Both the position numbers and the translations under genes were made by a program. A model generated the notes under the pieces. It saw only the letters and a list, made by a program, of their open reading frames with translations. It had not been told where the DNA came from and did not search any database. A stretch of 64,000 bases of DNA from Conoideocrella luteorostrata (lineage: Eukaryota > Ascomycota > Sordariomycetes > Hypocreales > Clavicipitaceae). Within the stretch, counting starts at the first letter, position 1; the number at the start of each line of letters is the position of its first letter. The stretch covers positions 62,001-126,000 of the forward strand of contig JASWJB010000104.1 in the NCBI GenBank assembly GCA_032433595.1. The letters are read 5' to 3'. This document shows positions 58,019 to 64,000 of this stretch, in pieces.

Positions 58019-59638
58019 CCTGTACAAAACGTCTCCACCAGCTATGGCCACAGCCAGTCCTGCCAGAGTCGTGGCGAAGGGGGGCATCCACCAATCGAAC
58101 AGCGGAGCGAGAGGACATCCTTGTCGACCGATTCTCACAGGCAGGCCAGATCTGTGTTTTTTCTCCGTAGTTGGAGGCGACTGAGGTGGTGCTGGCGAAG
58201 ACCTGTTACGGTGTTTTGGTGGTGCGATTGCAATCGGTTCGCATGAATAGATTGATAGTCTACATTGATGGTGGTGTATTGCTAATCTATTCATATCCGC
58301 ACTGGCACTCCCAAGAGTGTTGTAGAACGGTCCATGAAACCCAACGACAGAAATGAGATGGTGTCTCGCATGACCCAGCCTCAGACAGCCGGTTAGGTTG
58401 AGATCAAATCTTGTTGTAAACACAAACATGAGGAAGACCATCATGTCCGAAGGAAATCCGGAGAGATGCGACCAGTGAGCAGGTAAAGCATCAACATCAT
58501 CAGTGCGTCGCTTGAGCATTTATTAGTCGACGATCAGCTTCTGCAATTTCCCAAGATGGACACAAGCATCACTGACGACGGCGCATCCATCGGCAATTGG
58601 TGGCGCCACTCAGCACAATCTGGTATGCCGCCTTGCTGATTCTCTCAGCCCTCTTGGACGACATCCGACATGTTGCTTGAAATGAGGGGTCTTGGGGCAC
58701 ATGCGGAGTGCATGATCACATTACTGTCTTAATCAATGTCGGAAACAAAACAAGGTTGATGGTATGCTGCAGGGAGAAGCTTGAGGCTTCATGCAAAACA
58801 AAAAAAAAAATAAGGGTCCAACTAGTGCGAATGACGATACCGCTAATTCTCACTGAGCGTCGTCGCAAGAGACAATGGACAATGGACGAACGTGCAATAC
58901 ATTGTGCAGACTGTGACGTTCAGGGTCCCCTCACGACTTGTTCTTATTTCCAGCCTATCGCACACTTGCGAATCGGCCATGAAGGCTATGCACTGTTGCA
59001 TCTACTCGCCTCTTTAACATGGTAGTTTCATCGAGCCAGTAGCCGCGTCGAAGCGGCATCGGCTGACAAGAGTGTTCCATGTGGTACTGTGTAAGAGCCG
59101 TGCTGAGTCAAAGCACGTCCCCAATGTAACTCTACCGGCACTTTTCTTGTGCGATTGACATAAAAGAAGGTCACAGGTAGGTATCTGCCTCCAAAACTCC
59201 ATGGATTGGGCATGTATTGTCTTAGATGAAGGTATCATCAGCTATCTTGGCTGATCAGTTCGTCTCCGACCAAACATGCCTCAAGTTTGGGTCAACGGGG
59301 TGGATTAGGTGCATCTTGGCACTTGATGGGCATGAACCGGTTCGTGGTGACGAGGTAATGGCTCAGTATCCACCACTCGCAGACAAGTATGCGGTGTCAT
59401 TGCGTCAGATAATGGTAACCAAGCAACTTGGTGGATTCCAGGGCCGCAAAGAATAAATCAACTATGGTTTCTGTGTTGAAGAAGGTGAAAGCTCGTGGGC
59501 ATGCATGTTTCTGGGTCGGCTCTGGGTCAAATGCGGGGTAGTTCCTGCAGTCTTGCGTTCATGCTATCGATAGCGTCAAAAGATAAGTCAGGTTTCGCCA
59601 CCACCACGCCTCAACACCATTTCTTCCTTGCCTTTGGG

Positions 59639-59694
59639 TGACGGTTAAGCCTCTTGTGGGGCCACATCGTCTTCCGCAAGAGGCTTAACCGTCA
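59639..59694. repeat. Perfect 18-bp inverted repeat (hairpin)
   Basis: TGACGGTTAAGCCTCTTG at 59639-59656 pairs perfectly with 59677-59694 across a 20-nt loop. Three more base pairs are possible inside the loop if a G-U pair is allowed. Confidence 0.92.
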
Positions 59695-62600
59695 ATCTGG
59701 GTACATACCATTTTTGCGCCACCAAGTTCCTGACCTAGTCCTCACCTTTAGACGCTGGAGTATCTGTCACGGCATGTCTATTATGCACTCCATGATAGAA
59801 GGTGGCGGCATCTAAGCCCAGTTTCAACTATGCTATGTCGTTCGAGGCTATCGAATTGCCAGCTCGTTTAGCCTTTAAGTCTCATGCATTTCGCGGATTC
59901 GACTCGCCTTGAGTTCACGCATCCCTATGAGTGGGAACTTCAATGTTCGCTTCAACCCCGCAAAATCACATTCATTTACCCTTAGGTAACATGGACCTCG
60001 GACCTCCTCTCAAGATTTCCTGACTTACTGGCAGAGCACATGACTACTTCTCGTAAAGCCCAACATGGCCGGTGCATATCAAAACTCTATCCCCCATAAA
60101 TTGGATAGCAGACACTCCGACCGAAACAGGTCGATTGACCTTTACGGCGTAGTCTCAAACTGCGACGCTGTCGTGTTTGGTGAATTGATCACATCGAACG
60201 TCTTGTGGCTGCTCTGCCTCCTGTCCACAGATAGTCTGGCAGACCCGCTGGCTTCCACCCCAAGACAGGTACAGCTAGTAGAATATATACGTTGGGATCC
60301 GCCGAAATGACTAGCTCGTTTGTTTTGACAACCACGGCCGGCATCAACTCCCAAGCCAAGCCATCCTGAATCTGGCATATGGTCCGCCGTCTCTGTCATT
60401 CTGCGAGACAGCGCGGCTTTGGCTTGAGCTAGCGGCTAAGCTACTGGGAGCCATAACACAGAATCCACCAGGGGGGCACACCGGGTGGGCAGTTGATGGG
60501 TTGGTTTCATACAGAAACCGCGCCATTGCCCATGTCCTTTTTCTGTCAACTCTCACTCTTCAGACTGACATGGTGCTGACTCTAACCAGTATGATGATCC
60601 AAAAATCCTTCCGTTGTGGCTTGCAAGTTGACTAGCCTCCACAGTTGCTGAAAGAAAAGGCTTCTTTTGTTTCTATTTTGTTTTCCTTTTGGGTTGTTAA
60701 ACTCCATTTGCTATCACAACGGGTCGGGAAGCGCTTTCTCACTTGGTTTTATCGGCCCCCAGGCGCACGGCACCACCTGAGCAACAGTGGAGTTTTGTCA
60801 TGAGTGTAAAACAATAATCCATTTTCCTCTTTTGCACTTTAGAAGACCATCAGCTACCGGAATTGTAGCCAAAACGTTTTCCGCCGGTCAAGAGGATACA
60901 GTACGGTAACTAGTCTTGAGTGTCGATCCTGACATGGCATTGTGCGGCCGTGCCCTCCCTTCCCCTCAGTTAATTAGTTGGGGTATTCGTGATCTTCGTG
61001 CCGAACCAACAATGGGCAACTCAGTAACTAACAACGTCAAGACCCTAACAACCAGCCCCTTGGTCCAAGCACGACCCTGGCTTGTCTCCAGCCTTGCTTG
61101 TCCATTGCATAGCCCGACTTGCGCCTTGTGAGCGGAGGTGTAACTTAGAGCACACCCATCTCTGGTGTTGATGGCATGTGACTCTACAGGAAAATATCTC
61201 AACATGCATGCTAACTCATGTCTTTACGAGTGTTCAGCATGTCTACATCTGATGTCAGGCCCAATATGCATTGCCTCTGGCTACTACCTCCCAACCTGCT
61301 AGCGCAATCTGGTTCTGTTAATGTAGGCATGAGGGCCAAAGGCCTTTCTGTCAGATATCAATTTCGCCCGGGACAAACCCGCCTCGCCCGTTCAACAACA
61401 CGTCCACGAGCGGTAACCAATGACTGGTCAGCATCAAAAGCGGTTTAGATGTTTTGTTTTGCTTGAGGTGCAAGGGCTGGTCATCATGGTGCATTGCACC
61501 CTTCCGCTTTGTTACCAGGTTCTCAAGGCATTCAACGGACAAGCCCACGAGCGTAGAGCATGGCCATGTTACGGCGTACTGAATGTTGACTATTACCGCA
61601 AAGGATATCAGCATTAAATGGGCGTTTCGGCGAACAAGCGTGCTTGTGGCGGTATAGTAACATCCAATCCTAGACTGGCGAGTGCGCACGCCGATTACTG
61701 TAGGAGGTGCAGCTGCAAAAATCGTCCGAAGATGCCAAAATTAGTGGCAGACTTTGATACGACTTGTCGAGTCTCAGGTAGGCGGTCAATAATCATGTAC
61801 CAACATCTCCTCATGACCCGTGGCTCTGGCACAGGTGAGACAACTGCTTGAGTTGATGTCAAACAGAGTTTGTCCCATGTTTCCTGGCTGATAGGAGCAT
61901 TCGATGGCAGGGTCAATGACCGCGATTGCGTTATCGTGCCCTGTAGACAAATGCCTGGGTATATGATGCAGGGTCGCCTCTTGTTCGCTGTGCCCTCAGA
62001 ACTCGACAGCACCTCCACGGAGCGCCAAGTAAGAGCGGTCCGAGTCGACGCCGTCCCGCTTTCACGATGCGCTCGGACCGCACTGCCGCCCAAGAAGCAA
62101 CCCACGACTCGTGGGCTGTATTGGCTGTTTGCTGAGCAGCGCACAGCATGGCAGCTCGTCATAATACGTGAAACGTTGCTTGTTTTTGTTTTCAAATATC
62201 TTCATGCTATCTATGTACAATCAAGGGCAGAATGGGTCTGCTTTTCAAAATGCAGCAGTCACCTCACGTCTGTAGCGACACATGGGAGAATGCTCAACCT
62301 TATTTCGTGACTGCGGTGAGGAACAGCGTCAACGGATTAATTGCCGGAGCCTACGCCCCCTTTAGCTCTCTGTTTACTTCACCCAGAGGTTTCCGAAAAC
62401 TTGCGGCAGGCATGAGATTTCGCAGAGAGTGGGGACGATGTGAAGCTCAGTTTGATTCTATTCTTGTTGGCATGCCCAAACACCAGCAAAACCAAGTCTC
62501 TCCGTCCCCCTCGGTCTCGAATCCGCCATGCCCATATCGGGTGAATATCGGAAACCAGATCGAGATAAACAAACAGATTGTTGGTTATCGACTCTGTCTC

Positions 62601-64000
62601 ATCTTTTTTTTTTTTTTTTGGTGATCAAGGGAGCACGGTCATGAACCGCTTTCCAAGAGGCATAACAGCAATCGACACGGAGGACGCACGACCGTTGGCA
62701 TTGTCTGCTCAAAACGTGGATGAAGCGGGGAAATGACCGCAAACTGGTGTGCCGACCTCTGCAACCGAAATTTGCAAACACGAAATTCGTCTGAAGAATC
62801 TGATAAATGCTGGAGCCAGGTTGCATACCATGGGTGTCATGGTGGCCCATTTGCTCCCGTACCGCATGCAAGGCATGCACAGCACCACAACGTGGGCGGA
62901 GGGTCCGAGCGGACATCTCGCCAAAAGACGTGGCCGTAGTGGTATTTGGTAGCGGCACTTGGTTCATTACATAACAGGCTGAAACATTGTTTCATGCTCT
63001 GGAAGCGGCGGTTTGCATTCTGAAATTATTCTAGACCGTTGTTTGGTACACATGCGGGTTGTGCATACACCGCACAGTAGTTGGCTCCGGTGCGGCGGGC
63101 CGTGGACCTGGACGCATATGCGGCATTCCACGTCTTACCGGTCTTCTATGCAGAGAAATATAGGTACATTGCATCAAATATTACCGGACGGTATGCACGA
63201 CGTACGATACTTTCTTGTGCTATTACGGCAATAATAAAGAACGAGAGAGCTGGACCCTTTTTTTTTTTTTTTTAACATGTACACGATATATCTCCGCAGT
63301 TGGGAGGGGTTGTCGACCCTGGTCAACAGCGCGATTGGCTCATCAAGTGCCATTGCCATCGCGCCTGTGGTTTTTGTGCCATCACTAGCCAGATGGCCAG
63401 GATCCTCTCGCACGGCCGGTTGGGTGGCTGTCAGCGAGACGGCGCAAGAAGAAACAAGTGCTTTTAGGTTGATGGATGGCGATAGTCCATGATTTGCCGT
63501 CGTACATGCAACTACTGCGCTGTACCAAGCCACTCACGGAGCCCTTGATTTATTTCTCCCTCCCCCGCCAATTTTGTTGTTGGGAGTAAGCCGCCCGTTC
63601 CACAGCCCAGTCGAATAGGTGCTTTTGCCATCGAGACAGAGACAAACAGTGCGGCAGCGAACCGTGTAAGTTGAAGCTTCGGTTCGGTAAGTGGGGCCGA
63701 CCAACAATGGCTGCGATTGATTTTATGATAGCAGCGGTACGAAGTATAATATTGTGAAGTGACAAGGACTGACTAACGCCGACGGACAGTTCATGATAAG
63801 ACAAGCAATATGACTTGTGCTATTATTTTCGTGATGGACCAAACGAGCCTGCTGTTTCCTGGCGCAGATCTCCTTCTGACTAGTTATACACATTCTTGAT
63901 ACGGACTAGGCGAGTGGCGCTGGCTGGAACGATGCAGGATGCGTCGTCTGCATCATGACTTCCCTGAGCGACCCAGGCGTCCATCAAAGTGTCAGTCAGT

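Larger units (their letters stand above)
56884..64000. other. 7.1-kb gene-empty region upstream of the Usp1 gene
   Basis: Read on both strands; no frame longer than about 175 codons and none with recognisable motifs (longest: 57995-58519 minus, 61695-62195 minus). Base composition looks like the rest of the window, not like AT-rich decayed repeat. It holds two long hairpins, TACTCCGTA-type motifs (57690-57703) and two T16-type tracts (about 62604-62620 and 63258-63274). It may include long leaders, non-coding RNA or control elements of the Usp1 gene. Confidence 0.55.

Noticed and set aside
57995..58519. 174-codon minus-strand open frame
   Set aside because: Overlaps the 57.9-kb hairpin; composition not protein-like; no recognisable motif.
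61695..62195. 166-codon minus-strand open frame
   Set aside because: No domain or splice context; competing plus-strand frame of similar length over the same bases.
1..64000. Biosynthetic cluster, CRISPR array, prophage or operon
   Set aside because: No synthase-type genes, no regularly spaced repeats, and each gene has its own eukaryotic-style promoter space and introns.

Overview
The window is nuclear DNA from a filamentous ascomycete. Nearly every gene has short introns (about 50-130 nt, GTRNGT donors, CTRAC-type branch sites, YAG acceptors). The gene content (COP9 subunit 3, a Mi-2/CHD-like remodeller, the Usp1 septation protein, a fungal NACHT/STAND relic, GPI-anchored Ser/Thr-rich surface proteins) is typical of Pezizomycotina. 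Protein style and many intergenic TACTCCGTA-type motifs suggest a Sordariomycete, probably Hypocreales (Metarhizium/Pochonia-like); that placement is inference. Exon limits were read by eye from splice motifs and frame continuity.

Layout. 0.4-9.8 kb: three minus-strand nuclear genes, namely CSN3, a small CCCH zinc-finger protein and a large PHD/SNF2 chromatin remodeller. 10.0-13.1 kb: a mitochondrial SpoU-type rRNA 2'-O-methyltransferase facing a single-pass glycoprotein. 13.1-16.1 kb: gene-empty DNA with a minisatellite and microsatellites. 16.1-19.3 kb: two cell-surface GPI-type proteins. 19.7-31.3 kb: a dense housekeeping block, with a GFA/CENP-V zinc enzyme, a DUF1365 membrane protein, MBF1, a gene carrying an in-frame amber codon, epsilon-COP, ribosomal protein eL42, a 2H phosphoesterase and ureidoglycolate lyase. 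32.3-43.1 kb: membrane and secreted proteins (two MFS transporters, DOMON-cytochrome b561, a PI-PLC-X-like phosphodiesterase, a membrane J-protein). 44.0-45.8 kb: a decayed NACHT-type NLR. 46.3-50.9 kb: PC4/Sub1 coactivator and a PXA-PX-Nexin_C protein. 54.5-56.9 kb: Usp1-like protein. About 3.65 kb before Usp1 and 7.1 kb after it hold no gene I can support; the latter carries two strong hairpins.

Most genes are single-copy core functions (protein turnover, chromatin, transcription, translation, COPI traffic, mitochondrial ribosome maturation) and do not form a metabolic cluster. I see no operon, CRISPR array, phage, tRNA, rRNA or intact transposon. The points most worth a second look are the amber-interrupted gene near 25.5 kb, the NLR relic with repeated stops and frame switches, the recurrent palindromic TACTCCGTA family (including a perfect 22-bp palindrome at 37.0 kb), and the two long hairpins at 57.9 and 59.6 kb. 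I found no clearly new multi-gene system.
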